This document shows positions 34,118-47,100 of a stretch of 64,000 bases of DNA, in pieces. Source of the stretch: Chara braunii (taxonomy: Eukaryota > Streptophyta > Charophyceae > Charales > Characeae); contig BFEA01000265.1 in assembly GCA_003427395.1 (NCBI GenBank), positions 497,544 to 561,543 of the forward strand, in the 5' to 3' direction. The notes under the pieces are model-generated. The model made no database searches, was not told where the DNA came from, and saw nothing but the letters and a program-made list of their open reading frames with translations. The position numbers and the translations under genes are program-made. Numbering within the stretch: the first letter of the stretch is position 1; each line of letters starts with the position of its first letter.

Positions 34118-35598
34118 CATTGCCCCTCTGATCAACGCAGTAATGGACCTGATATGACAACTCTCAATCAACAAAATTCTGCACGCTGCAACCCGGACGT
34201 TCCAGTCTGAGACCTCCGACATCGCGCGGAAGAGGCCTGTGGGCATGTAAGCGCAAACAAAGACAAAGACAAAGAAAACAAATAAACCGGAACCGGAACA
34301 GGCCTGCGTGCATGTAAGCGCAAACAAAGACAAAGACAAAGAAAACAAATAAACTGCAAATATAAACCTCCAACAAAAGCCTTTCCGAATCTTTCAGACC
34401 ACGACCCATTGCGAAACACAACCCTCAGACCAAGGCAATTTCCGGAACGAGCTTTCCTCAAAGCAGCAGAAGCTTCAAGGACGCCAACTCAAAGCACGGA
34501 CCCATTTTGAAACACAATCGCCAGACTCCACAGTGCAAGCCAGTTTTGAAAACAAACTTCCCCAAAGCAGCACCGGCAGCAACCCTCACGCATAGCATTC
34601 TCTGTTCTCTCACTGCAAAACACAACCATGAAAAAGAAACACAGCAAAAGCTGTTCCTTTTTTTTAAGGGAGAGTATAAACCACGTACGAAATGATCAAT
34701 CCAAGTTGAAGAAGCAACCAACCTCATGATGCCACCACAAGGGATTGATTGAACCCTTCATCGCACGGATTGCATCTCTCCTCCGAATCTGTCACCGAGC
34801 ACCATATCTCCTGTGGATCTTGTCACTGACATGGCCAACACAGGCACTACGATCTCCCAGGCAGATGCCACTCTCAGACCGTTTCTGCTTCCGACTCTTT
34901 CTCATGTGCGAGTCATTCATTGATGGAAGAATGCTTGAACCATCTTATTACCGTCGTAATTCCCAAATTCATAATCCTCGTATGATGCAGACAAGTGCGG
35001 TTCGGAGATCGACGACCACTCTTTTCTCAACTTTGCTACCATCAGCGTCAAATTCACAATGATCGAGACGACCTTCACCTTGCGCGCAATTAATACAACA
35101 CTCAAAAGCAAGACCTATGCTAGCTACTGCACCTCTAACAACGGTTAAACAGGGATGCACCATACAGGCATACCCTTTCCGACTCAAAGACTTGCAAGCT
35201 TGACATAGAAACATCCCACGTGACACCAGTCGTCAAAACATTACAGAAGAAAATGAAAAAGTGACCCACCAACCCCCCTCCAAACTGCCTTGGAGAGCAC
35301 AACATACATAGCCCAATACTCTGCTTTGCCTCCGCCCCTCCACTGCGCATCCAAGTCGACCCAAATTTGCATATGTAGAACAACCGTGTCAACAACGATA
35401 GACAAGGCATATCAACTGCAAACCACTTTCCACACACCCTTCATCACTTGCTCATGCCATTCACAGCAAACAGTTCCTCCCTCATCTCATTCTCCCTTCC
35501 GCTGGGAGCCCCTCTTGGCCCTTGTTCCCATCCATGGCAACAAAAACTACCCTCCTTCCTCCGGAAGTGTTGCTGACCTACACGAACGAAAGAATACA

Positions 35599-35668
<70 letters not shown>

Positions 35669-36128
35669 ACCTCCACCCTTGGCAAAGTGTGGAAAGAGAA
35701 TAATCTGAAGTGGCAACAGCAAGCATTCAGCTCACTATGTCCATCCAGCAAAGGATCCGATGTCACATCTATCACAATATCTGTGACAATCCGAAAAGGG
35801 GAATGTTGCTGCGACCGTCATTTTTGAGGCAGGGTCTAATTATTCTTGGGTGCAAGTGAGAAGAACGGCTCAAACCCCCCATTCACTTTGTGCTGCGTTG
35901 ATTAGAAGGAATAGTACCTTCCTAATTCCAGGATATGTGTGACAGCAAGCATATAGCCTCTTTCACATCTACCATTGCAGGCCCAAACCTTCTTTGCCCA
36001 CTCAGCTGGAAATGACAACATGTCGCATGACGTCTATTTCTCACACTCCTTGCTCTCATACCGAAATCCTGACGGTTACAACCCACCCTTACCTACTCCC
36101 TGGAAAAGCACCTCTTGATAGGCTCACC
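33516..36128. other. 3' flank of RER1: hairpin, microsatellites, short tandem repeat
   Basis: Holds a perfect 17-base inverted repeat (33851-33867 and 33905-33921, CGCTCCACTACTCTCGA), a 30-base A run (34087-34116), a 75-base tandem duplication with GTAAGCGCAAACAAAGACAA (34235-34360), and (CT)n(CA)n at 35599-35664. Part of this is likely RER1 3' UTR on the minus strand, but I cannot place the end. No other gene recognised. Confidence 0.5.
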
Positions 36129-36197
36129 CTAATCACGGAACCCAGTCTTATCAGGTTTCGGGGGACTTCCTGGTGCCTTTGCCTTCCCCGAGTACTT
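36129..36197 (-). CDS. RER1: RER1 exon 3 (C-terminal tail and stop)
   Basis: 69 bases in phase 0 after a TTTGTGCAG acceptor: 22 codons and TAG at 36131-36129. The tail begins KYSGK, matching the KYGGK-type start of the C-terminal tail in plant RER1. It continues with a Lys/Pro-rich stretch that in this family carries COPI-binding and Golgi-retention signals (known for the family, not shown here). The intron to exon 2 is 1,730 bases. Confidence 0.9.
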   Translation of the reverse strand, partial: KYSGKAKAPGSPPKPDKTGFRD

Positions 36198-39100
36198 CTG
36201 CACAAATTAAAAGACAAACACACAGCAACCAAACAAAAGCACGTTAATGCCACCGGCACATCCTCATCTACTCTCTTCAAGTTCCTTAAATGCATGTCAC
36301 TCTTTGCTACCGATGACAGGGAGGTACAAGCAACAAACTAACTGCACCAAATGTTCACCATATCCTCTACAATCAAGTCACCTCCTCCCTTACGTAATCC
36401 CTCACCTCCCAGAAAAGTCGAAAAATCTAGGCTGTCTTGTAAATGTAGCAGCCAGCGCCCATACTGAGCTGCCAATCAAAATGGCCAATATTGTGTATGG
36501 CGCTTTCGAGTGCTTGCACACCCTCCAAGCTTGAAATTTGTCAGTTGTCGCTCTTGTCTGGCAATGCCCAAAAATGTTGTGCGCGCCTTGTGTCCCCGCC
36601 CTCCCCCCCACATCTCCCTTGGAGCACAAGCACACACGGAGTGCCACTTTCTGGGCAACTCGGTGCTGCTCCATTCCCTCTCTCTCTCTCTCTCTCTCTC
36701 TTCTGAGCAATACTGCAACAGGTCCACTAGTGTGTCGCATAAGAGCTCTGACAACCCCATATACCAGCCACCCTTATCTTTCTTATTTCTTTCTTGTAGC
36801 CCTGTTCTGCTTCATATATCTTACATTCAATACAAAAGAAGGTAAACAAGTACCATCCCCCAGCCACCCTTCTCAACAGGGTTTGAGCTGCAGACATGTA
36901 AGTAGGATATGGCCCTGTACTGAGGAGCAATAACCACCAAGAAGGCATTTTGTGTTGTTAGACAAACCAAGACAGCCTACACGAGGTAACTAACGTAAAC
37001 AAAATAAACATGAATGATTCTTCCCCAAATGCTAAGGACCAAAACACTGACTCGTTTGTTTATCGCATTTTCCTCCCCTTTCTTTCCTCTTCCCCATCCC
37101 ATCAGTGGAGCCTCTTCTTACGAGTCTTGGGGTTTATCCTAAGCAAAGTTCTACAAAGAAAAGGACAGACCCACCGGTTCACCTACCTGGCAGTTTCTGG
37201 GAAAACAACTATAACCCCACTTCAATCAGAAGGCTCGCCACATCCAGCTCGGCAAGGAGCCTTGTCATGTAACGGTTGGCAGGAACACAGCACTGGGTAT
37301 GTAAGTTGCTGAGCAGCAAAAAATACAAAGGCTTCCATAAGGAAGACCAAGAGGGATGTGTCGGTTTCCCTTCAATATTTGTGCTCTTCACATAAGCAGG
37401 CATCTCGATTCTTTTCCTTTATCGTTCTACTGCTCGTGAGAACGCACCTCACATTATACACCAGATACGAAATAAGCAAATGTATTAAAAGTTAAAACTT
37501 CTCCACCACGTCCTATACCCCATCCAAGAGTAGCTGAATGAGGTAATTAAACAAGAACCTGTTCATACAAAGGTTTTTCTGGCACAAAGTGAGCTACTTC
37601 AAACAAATTCATGGCTCCATTCACTCCTCAACTGCTCGCAGGTCACTTGTGAAATCCAGCTCCCCATTGAACGCAACCATCTCCAAATTTATTTTCCGAC
37701 TTCTTTTCCTGCAGAACAAACTCCAAAAGATCTTCTTAGATTATTATTGTTCTCAACAAGAATCAGAACACCGAGTCCCACCCCGGTCCTGCCAAACGCA
37801 CCCATGCCCTGCCAGGTGTCCACATCCTTGGCATGCTCATACAGCAGCAGATGAGAGGGTTTGAAACTTTCAAAATCAGTCAGCCAACGCCGCTTAGCGG
37901 CCATAGTGACGGCGACATAGAACTGACCTGCTTCCCAAAGGAGAATGGAATGTATCTGTGCTTGATCATGTGTGCCAATTGGCGCTTCATGGAGCTGATG
38001 AACAGCACCAGCCAGTAAACAAGAAGAATAGGCCAGAAGACCGGCACATCGAAAAGCGAGAAGAAGGTCAAGAAGAACGCAATAATGAAGGCCCTCGTGA
38101 ATTGGTACCTGCAAAAAAGTCCACCATGTGCCAAAAAAGTCCAGTCAAACACTGCCATCAAGAAGAGCATAGTCGACAATCAGAGCTGATTATGTTCTTC
38201 TTTCCCTTTCCTTCATTTCTATTCTCAGTGCCCCTGGCACGCTGCGCAGTATACACAGCTGATGCACTTCGCTAGGTTCGAGGTTCTGCCAGACACTGCT
38301 GCGAGCAAACTATAAGCTAAACGACGAGACAAGACCAGGACGGAAGGAAAGGTGGGGGGATATGAAGATAACAATTTCTTTCATCCCAGATCTATCTTTC
38401 ACTAGGAAAATTTGGGTCACCTGTCAGGCTTGTGGCTGACAAATGAAAAGAAAAATAAGAAAAATGACCTCGACGCCGGCTAACACTCAATTGCATCTTG
38501 CATGGAGTCATATTGGACCACTCCTTGATATATATGTTCTTCCTTTCAGGTGCTCTTTCACTATGCATTTGATTTCGCTTCTCTATTGAAAACGAACATA
38601 AGCGACTTAATCCCATTAGTATGTTCCAGGTACAACATGATCTTGATAGGCTTGGTTCCTATTCTCAGGTATGTACGAATGAGAGGGTCCCAATTCGCAT
38701 CTCCTAATTGAATCAGGATGGGCTTCATCCCACTTACTGTTGGGTTTGCCAGTTTGCCCAGAATAGAGCTCAGGATCTGTAGGGGTTTGGTTTTGCTTTT
38801 TCTTAATCTTCTGGTTTTCTTGGTCTTTAAACCAACAGTACACGCCTCACATCGGCTGCGGGCGCGGCGAAACGCAATGCCGGTTGCCAATCTTTTTAAT
38901 CGATGGCACGATGGCGCCAACATTTTCCAACCAGGTGACGAAACATTTTCAGCAAGGCTGGGCCTGTGCACTGTCGGCACCACGAAGCAGCTCGTGAGGC
39001 CAACTTCACCAGACCGAAACAAGGACAGAAACAAGGACAGCCACATATCCAGAGAAAAAGTAGCTGATATACAGAGTTTCCCTTCCCACCTGCAAGCCCA

Positions 39101-42100
39101 CTTTCGCTAGAGCTGATTCAGGTGATATATGATTGACAATGTTTCAACAGCAGAAGACCATTAAGTCCATTTCGTCAAAGATGATACAGTTGGTGAGACT
39201 ACAGTGCAATCTGGATTTCCCCACGCAATGATGGTGCAGAGCAATGCTGCAGCATTCAAGACTGATGGAACAGAATGAATCACGTGTCAAGGAGGGGATG
39301 TGTTCCCTGTTCTTCAACGGGAACATATTCTGTGAACACAGCAACAGCTGACGATAATCCTGATCTGACCATCGAGAAGCTGTGCATGACAGACGCAATA
39401 CCAAGTTCGAATCTCCAGTCCGCGCCACCGAGTTTGAATCTCCAATCCGCGCCACTGAGTTTGAATCTCCAATCCACGCCACCGTCTCTTCTTTTTTTAA
39501 ATCTAGTGGAGTTAAATTCAATTACTCATATTAGTCGAGACTCAAAATTGTTCAAAAGATATGTAACATTTTATAATCCGATCATTTCCACTCGTAATTG
39601 AGAAGCGAAGTGCAACGAAGTTGCCTCTACCAAGAAAATTTGGGAACGCCTTCAACTTTTTTGTCTGTGCCGGCACGAAGTGTGAAGTCAGAGTTTCCAT
39701 AGTACATGAAAATGGAAGGGAAACAGTCAGTAGTCTTGCCAAACTGATGGAGAGCCATGTGCTTGGAAATCTTGCACGCACGGTTCGGAGGGAAGCAAAA
39801 GATATGTATCATTTTATAATCCGCTCATTTCCACTTGTAATTGAGAAGCTACTATAGTCTATTATTAAAACGATTAGTGTTTCAAGAAATGCTTGTCCAG
39901 AAACTTCTCCACATACCGTCCGGATATCAATGATTAGTGTTCACTACTATTCAGATTATAATACGTCCGATGAACATTTCTACTCGTAATTGAAAAGTTA
40001 GCCTATTACTTAAAGTACTCAAAATGATTAGTGTCTCTTGAAATGCTAGTCCAGCAACTTCTCGATGTATCGTCCGCACATCAACAAGTATTCAGATTAT
40101 GTGACTCGTTAACAATCACGTATTTTTATAGTTAGACGAGTCCAGCGGGTGATCTAGAATTGGGTCAATTACATTTACTAGAAGGACATTTAGGTTTATT
40201 TGAAGTACCACCTATACGTTTGTACAAGCTAAAAAAAATTATTAGATGATCTATAAAGGTCATCTATATGTTTGTACCAGTCAAAAGGTTGTGGCCAAAA
40301 CTCATGAAGTGGGTTACGCGTTGAAGCAGCTTCACGAGAAGGCTGAAGATTACACCTATCCAGAGCGAACACAGGAGCAGCACAGATGGTACTGGACTTG
40401 GGTACACCACGACACAGCACAAATACAGGAGCAGCAACAATGGACGCCAACGGTACTGGAGTTGGGTACACCGATGCAGCAAACAGTGCATGTAGATGAG
40501 GCAGGACCCAACTTGCATCCCCCGCACAAGGGTTTGGAAGAGATGCAGCAAACAGTGCATGTAGACGAGACAGGATCCAACTTGCATCCCCCGCACAAGG
40601 GTTTGGCAGAGCTAGCGGTTAGGTAGAAACTTGTCAGTAAGAGCGGCAGTGGGGGGAGAGAAATGATTGCTGTTTGGGGCAACCAAGGGCGAAAGCCATG
40701 GACAATGTTCTTCACCATCCTGCCTACTTGCCAAAAGAGTAGGATTGAGTGCGCTGGACACATGCCTGCCCCATTCCTCTCGCGATATGTAAAGCATGGC
40801 TCAGAGAGAGGTCTCAAGAAACTTTAGCAAAGCAGACAGAAGAGAAGTTCCATGTCCTAGTGCGCATAACTGGTAAAAGGCTGGTGGTGATTTGGAAGGC
40901 GCTGGGCAAATAGTCAAGACAGGTCGCCTAACTTGGCATTCCTGCCTGTCCAGACAGTCAGCACACTGGTCGTTCAGGTGAGTTTGGGGAAAGACCAGTA
41001 GCCATGCCACCCTAAACCAGGCGACACTAGCGACAGATCAAAAATCTGCTCTTGGGAGCAGAGTGAATGACAGGATAGTGGCAAGGAAAGGGGGGTGCAG
41101 ATGAAAAAGCACTAAAGAAGACGGGGGAAAGACGGAGGGGCGAGGAGGGGTAGCCGAGCATTAAGGAACAGAAGCCAGCTGCGTGTAGGAGAGAGACCTC
41201 CACTTTGCTTGCTTGATGGATGGCTTCATAGAGCCAAGAAAGCCTACCCCCACAAACCCCTCACTACCTTCCTTTATCGGCCTTCTGGCTAAGATCAAGT
41301 TTAGTACCTGTTCTAATCAGTTTAATATCTGATCCATGGTCCATCGGGCCGCATGATATTAAATTAATTTACCTGGGCCATGGAGGGGTCCAATGGGGGA
41401 TAAGCCTGCTCACTCAAACGTTCAGTAATTAAAGATCCTACGAACCTCTGCTTCCCCCAAATATCTGGCCGTCAGTACGACCCCTATTAGTCAAGGGACT
41501 ACTGGACAAGCGTCCTTCAAGCCTGGGAGATTCGTCGCACATCTAGCGCTACGGTCTTCCCCCGAACATAACGCACCCTAAAATGAATGTATACAAGCTA
41601 TATTTCCGGCCAGATACAGCCAAAATAAGGGTGCGTTGTGTTCGGGGGAAGACGGTAGCAGAGAAGGTAGCTGTTGAGTAGCTGCCGCCGTAATACAGAG
41701 AAAGCTTTCCAAATAATAAGAGCGTGCACGAAGGCACTCAAGGGATCGGGGGGGAGGGAAGGGGTAGTGGGGGATGACGTTTTGGGTGCAGAAGAGGAAG
41801 CGGGGGTGGAGTGGAGGGAGGGAGGAACGGGGGGATGACCTTGCATTTAGGCCCGGAAGGTGCGCAGGACAAGAGGGAAAGAAGGGGCCGGACGTGAAAT
41901 CCATCGAGATAAACCCCACCGTTAAAAAAAATTCCAAGTAACAGCACTGGCACACAAGATCAGCATAGCTCCAGACATCATCAACTCTAGCCCCGCACCA
42001 ACGCGCCTAGCTCAGTTGGAACACCCATAGACTGTTGAAATCCAGACCTGAGTTCGAATCCAGATGGAGCTGCATGATAGAGATCTGCCTCGCCCTGCAC

Positions 42101-44071
42101 CAACGCGCCTAGCTCAGGGCATACTCACACTATCGTCGTTACCCGAATAAAACGCCCGGCAATTATCGCTGCATCTGGACTGAAAATTGTGCCAAATACG
42201 GCTATAATGACCGGGCGTTCTGTTCGGGTGAAGACGGTAGGGCCTCAAAATGGAAAAATCGCACAATGAACGGCCAGATCGGGTCCTCCTTTCACAGGGA
42301 CTCGATCTGGCCGCTGATTTTATGATTCTGCGATTTTGAAGGGTCTTGTGTGAGTATGCCCTCAGTTGGAACACCCATAGACTGTTGAAATCCAGACCTG
42401 AGTTCAAATCGAGATTGGAGCTGAATGAATAGAGATCTGTGAATTTATACCCCCCCACTCCGTTAAGACTGTCCCTCCGAAGCCATCTGCTGCTGATACA
42501 GCCACACCACTTTGCTGATATCCCGTTATCGTGCCCAGCTTTGCTTACCACGTGCCCTTCCAATCCGTTATTGCCTGACAGATGGCCAGAACGCCGCTCC
42601 ATCGTCACGTCATATTTCGTTAAAACTCGCTGTTAACTGATCAACAACTCCGGTTAGTCTATAGCTCTTAATTGAGCAATAGATCAACATTTCCGGTTAA
42701 TCTAGCTCTTAATTGAGCAATAATTCAGGTTAATCTCGCTCTTAATTAATCAATAACTCGGGTCAATCTCGCTGACAGAAGTCCCCTTCACACTGTCCTA
42801 CCGAAGCCAAGTCGCCGTCGTTCACTTGACAAATGGAAAGTCATTCGCACAAGCGCTTGCAGTCGCTGACAGAAGTCCCCCTCAGACTGTCCTAGCGAAG
42901 CCAAGTCGCCGTCGTTTACTTGACAAATGGAAAGTCATCCGCACAAGCGGTTGCAGTCCGCTAAACTCTCACACATCTCTTCACCGTCTTTTAACTCAGG
43001 TTACCTTCAGTTAAATTACTATTTAATCTTCAGCTTAATTAAGCTCGCCATCATGCACGATGACAACATCGTGCGCCAGGTTCGCGTCGAGAGTGTGTGC
43101 GTTAGATCGCATCACACCTACCTCTCTCAGTCTGCTAAACTCTCACACATCTCTCCATCGTCTATTAACTCGGGTTACCTTCAGTTCGATTACTACCGTC
43201 TTCACCCGAATAGAACGCCCGGTCATTATAGCCGTATTTGGTGCACTTTTCAGTCCAGATACGGCTATACTAACCGGGCGCTCTATTCGGGTGAAGACGG
43301 TAGTTAATCTTCAGCTTAGTTAAGCTCTCGCTATCACGCACGATGACTGCATCGATCGCCAGCTTGATGTCGAGAGAGTGTGCGTTAGACCGCATCACAC
43401 CTACCTCTCTAGCTATCCATCCTAGGCAACCACACACCTCGCAGTTCACTTCCCACACACAAAAAAAAAAAAAAAAAAAAAACGATCGGTGAAACGCACG
43501 GCGATCAATGCCGTCGGAATAAAAACCACAATATACTTTTTCTATTTCTTTCTTCTTTGATCTATTTAAAAAAAAAAAAACGAAAAGATAACCGATCGAT
43601 TTCCTATTCAATACAGCTTCAGATGAAAAGGCAACCCTAACTTGCGCTTTGAAGATAACCGCCTCGCTCCCTCCATTATTACTACCGCCTTCACCCGAAA
43701 AAAACGCCCGGTCATTATAGCTGAATTTGGGCCACCTTTCAGTCTACATACAGCAATAATGACCGGGCGTTCTATTTGGGCGAGAAGACAGTAGTCGAAA
43801 ACGTTGTAATTGCCGAGTACCCAAGTTCGACTTCAGATGCAATCAGACCGACAGAATAAAATATAGTTCTAAATTACCCAGAGCCGGTGCGTTCCACGAC
43901 GGAATCTCAAGGCCTTTGCCCTCGGGGAGAAAAAAATAAAAATAAAGATTGTCATTCAATTGCCGAGTGGTCGAGCGACCATTCTCTTAACAATTCCGCA
44001 CAGGTGCCAAAAATCGGGACTAAGTCCAACATACGTGCACCGACGATCAATCGACAACCCGCGCGCCGCGT

Positions 44072-44150
<79 letters not shown>

Positions 44151-47100
44151 CGTGCATGTGTCTGTGTGCGTGTCTCTCTCTCTCTCGCAGACTCTCTGCT
44201 GAGGCAGCTGTAGGAGAGCCCTTCTACACGTACACAACTGAGGTTCTTTTCACATTTGCGCCCACCACACCCTCTCCTTCTCCTTCCGTGTCATTTCGTG
44301 AGCACTTAATACGCAACAGCACTAACCGGATTTTGGCGTAAGCTTTTGACCCGGCGCGCTCCTAATTGAGTGTCTGCAAGACAGTATGGACGATAGCCTT
44401 TGGTTTCCGTCGAGAGAGATTATCGCATCAAGTATCGAAGCACAACCCTTCTCTTCTACACACTCTCGAGGACCGAAAAACCTACTGATGGATGAATTAG
44501 GAAAGTTCGACGAGAACCTAATCATCTTCCACAGCCCCCTTCTTGGTCGCTACGCATATAAATACATGTATTTCATGGAGCCACCACCTAAGAGAGCCTT
44601 TTGAGAGACAGCGAGAGAGAGAGAGAGAGAGAAAAACATATACAACATATATTTCTATATACAGTAAATTATACGTCCACAGAGCAGCAGATCTCCACCA
44701 CAGAAGAGATAGTGCAAGCCACATGCAGCCTAGGGACCCCTGCGCTCCGACCTGAAGCTCCCAACCTTTTCGTTCGTTGCGCCTTAACTCTCTGACGTGC
44801 TAATCGGCTGCAGTCAACAGAACCGTACCTTCTTTTACCACGTGCGTAACAAACACACCAATCATGAACAGAAGGTAATTAAATAAACATGAACGTAAGG
44901 TAATTAAATAAACATGAAGTGTCAATATGATACGTAAATTCGTACGAGTAGAACAAACGTTTCGCTACGGGAAATAGACGACGTGGTAGAACACAGATTC
45001 ACTTTATATGGAATTGCTGCCTTGGCCACAGAGCGGAAACGTGACACAGTGACGAAGAACGCATTACAACGCTCCCAGGCACGCTCCCACACAACCCGCG
45101 CATGTAGAGCGACAGTCCTCTCGCAATCTCATCTATATCCATTATCGCATATCGCTATTATTATCAATTAAAAGAACAATTGCAAACAGTTTTCTGAGAG
45201 AAAGCAGGTCGGACGACAAGAAAGCAGGAAGCAAAGGCGGAAAAGAAAGCCGGGGAAAGGGGGTAANNNNNNNNNNNNNNNNNNNNNNNNNNNNNNNNNN
45301 NNNNNNNNNNNNNNNNNNNNNNNNNNNNNNNGGGGGGGAAAGGGAAAGGGGGGGGAATGGGGGGGAAGGTAGGGGAGTTAGTGTGGAGGAAGATGGGGAA
45401 GGCAAGAAAATGCACAGGCTCGCGGATTCTACTACTAACGGTCATGCCGTGCATCTTAACTGGATGCCAGCTGTGTGAATGGAATGTTGAGTTGCTTGGC
45501 AGCGACCGTGCTTTCCCTCGATTCCTTGGCTTCTGTTTTACTTTACTAATGAAGGTGGTTCCAACCTGACGTCGGAGGTTTTTTGCACCTGGTTGGTATG
45601 AGCGCGTCCCTGCTCTTTGCCTTGATCTTGATTTCATCGCGCGAACGTCGCGGCCATGACGGCAGTGGTCGCCGCACATCATCTCCCTTGAGTTGTCAGT
45701 TACGCAGCAACGGTCGGCGATTTATCCCCACAGCAATTGCTGTCCGACCCAGGGCACAACACACCCTCGTCATTACTGTACCAGACCGGAAAGATAGGTC
45801 TGCATACATTCATGGTTGGGTGCGTTGCGGTGTGGGGGGGGGGAAGGTCCCTATCCTCAAGATGGCACATTACCTAGTAGGGGTTATAGAATCAGTGAGT
45901 GCGGGGATATTACGTACTCTCGCGTGTCCGTTCTACCGAACACAACGCACCCTCCTCGTGACTGTAGCGGACCGGAAAAAGATACCTTCTTCGCCCGAAT
46001 ACAACGTATGGTCATTATAGCTGTATTTAGACTCAAAGATAGCCCAAATACAGCTATAATTACCGTACGTTGCATTCGGGGGAAAAAGATGGTCTGGATG
46101 CACATTCGTGATCGGGGTTCGGTGGGTTCAGGGGGAAGACGGAAAACGTACGGCAGATTGTCCATGGCTTATTACTAAAAAGTACTACATCAGCAAGAGT
46201 CCGTAAGAGACCAGAAAGACAGCTTGTATACATTCATGTGCGTTAGGTGTCCACTCGTCGTCAACTATGAACACACGTACTGTCTCCACATGTCTGCCGA
46301 ACATGAGTTGCTACATGGCTATCTACTTACGGCGGCAATATACTGCCGCAAAGCTACCGACTACCGTCTTGACCGGAATAGAACGCGCTGAATCTAGACG
46401 GAAAGTCGCACCACATACGAATGGAATGACTGGGCGTTCTATTCGGGTGAAGACGGTAGGATCCAGGAGAGGACAGAGGGAAAGTAGCAGGTAGACTGCG
46501 ATTCAACTAACGCTAGCGCATGTAGAGTAAAACCAAGAGGAGGAAGAAAAAAAAAAAACACAGATTTGGCGGGAAAGGGAGAAAAGGGCGGGAAGCCGTC
46601 TATGTAGGCGGGAAAGTACAAAAGAGCGAGCATGGAGGAAAAGGACTACTAAGGCTGCGCGCGTTGGTACATACAGTTTCGCCGAACCTTCTTCAGGCGC
46701 AGGACGCGTGCATATACCTATACATACAGACATATATTGTCACACTGTAAATCAGAGCGCGAAGGCGGAAAAAAGCAAAACAAGGAAAGGAAAAGAAGGA
46801 AGGAAAGCCCCTATTGCATTGTGTGCATACGAAATATACGGAATAACACAACTTAAAATAAAATTCAATTAAAAAAAAAATTAAACAATATATATGCACC
46901 CGCACTTTTCTACACTCCATCAGGGACGTTCTCTACGCTCTGCTTCAGAGCGCGTTCGCAGGACTCAAAAAGGAAAACCGGATGACTCGATGATCGACAA
47001 AATAGGAATAACGAGTTTTACCATATACACAATAAATTAAATATACAGTAATAAATCCTTTCAACAAGTACATAGTAGTACAAAATTTCACGACATTTAT

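Larger units (their letters stand above)
41996..42450 (+). repeat. tRNA-like tandem unit (possible SINE head), second copy interrupted
   Basis: Two direct copies of a unit of about 103 bases, starting CACCAACGCGCC. Each holds an A-box-like TAGCTCAGTTGG and a B-box-like GAGTTCGAATCC (GAGTTCAAATCG in copy 2) at tRNA spacing. The acceptor, anticodon and T stems do not fold cleanly, so this is a tRNA-derived or tRNA-like repeat, not a tRNA gene. Copy 1 spans 41996-42098. Copy 2 is split by a 245-bp insertion at 42117-42361. Confidence 0.55.

Noticed and set aside
37689-38114. A 141-codon minus-strand frame overlapping RER1 exon 2
   Set aside because: It is a shadow in another frame; the true exon frame contains the conserved [11 protein letters not shown] and is joined by good splice sites.
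37958-38275. 105-codon plus-strand frame opposite RER1 exon 2
   Set aside because: Antisense shadow of a conserved coding exon, with no features of its own.
41264-41450. Calling U2 a functional gene
   Set aside because: The Sm site is degraded, the 3' half is poorly conserved, and no plant snRNA promoter elements are seen.
41996-42098. Functional tRNA gene (GTT anticodon-like loop)
   Set aside because: The A and B boxes are good, but the acceptor, anticodon and T stems do not pair, and it is tandemly repeated.
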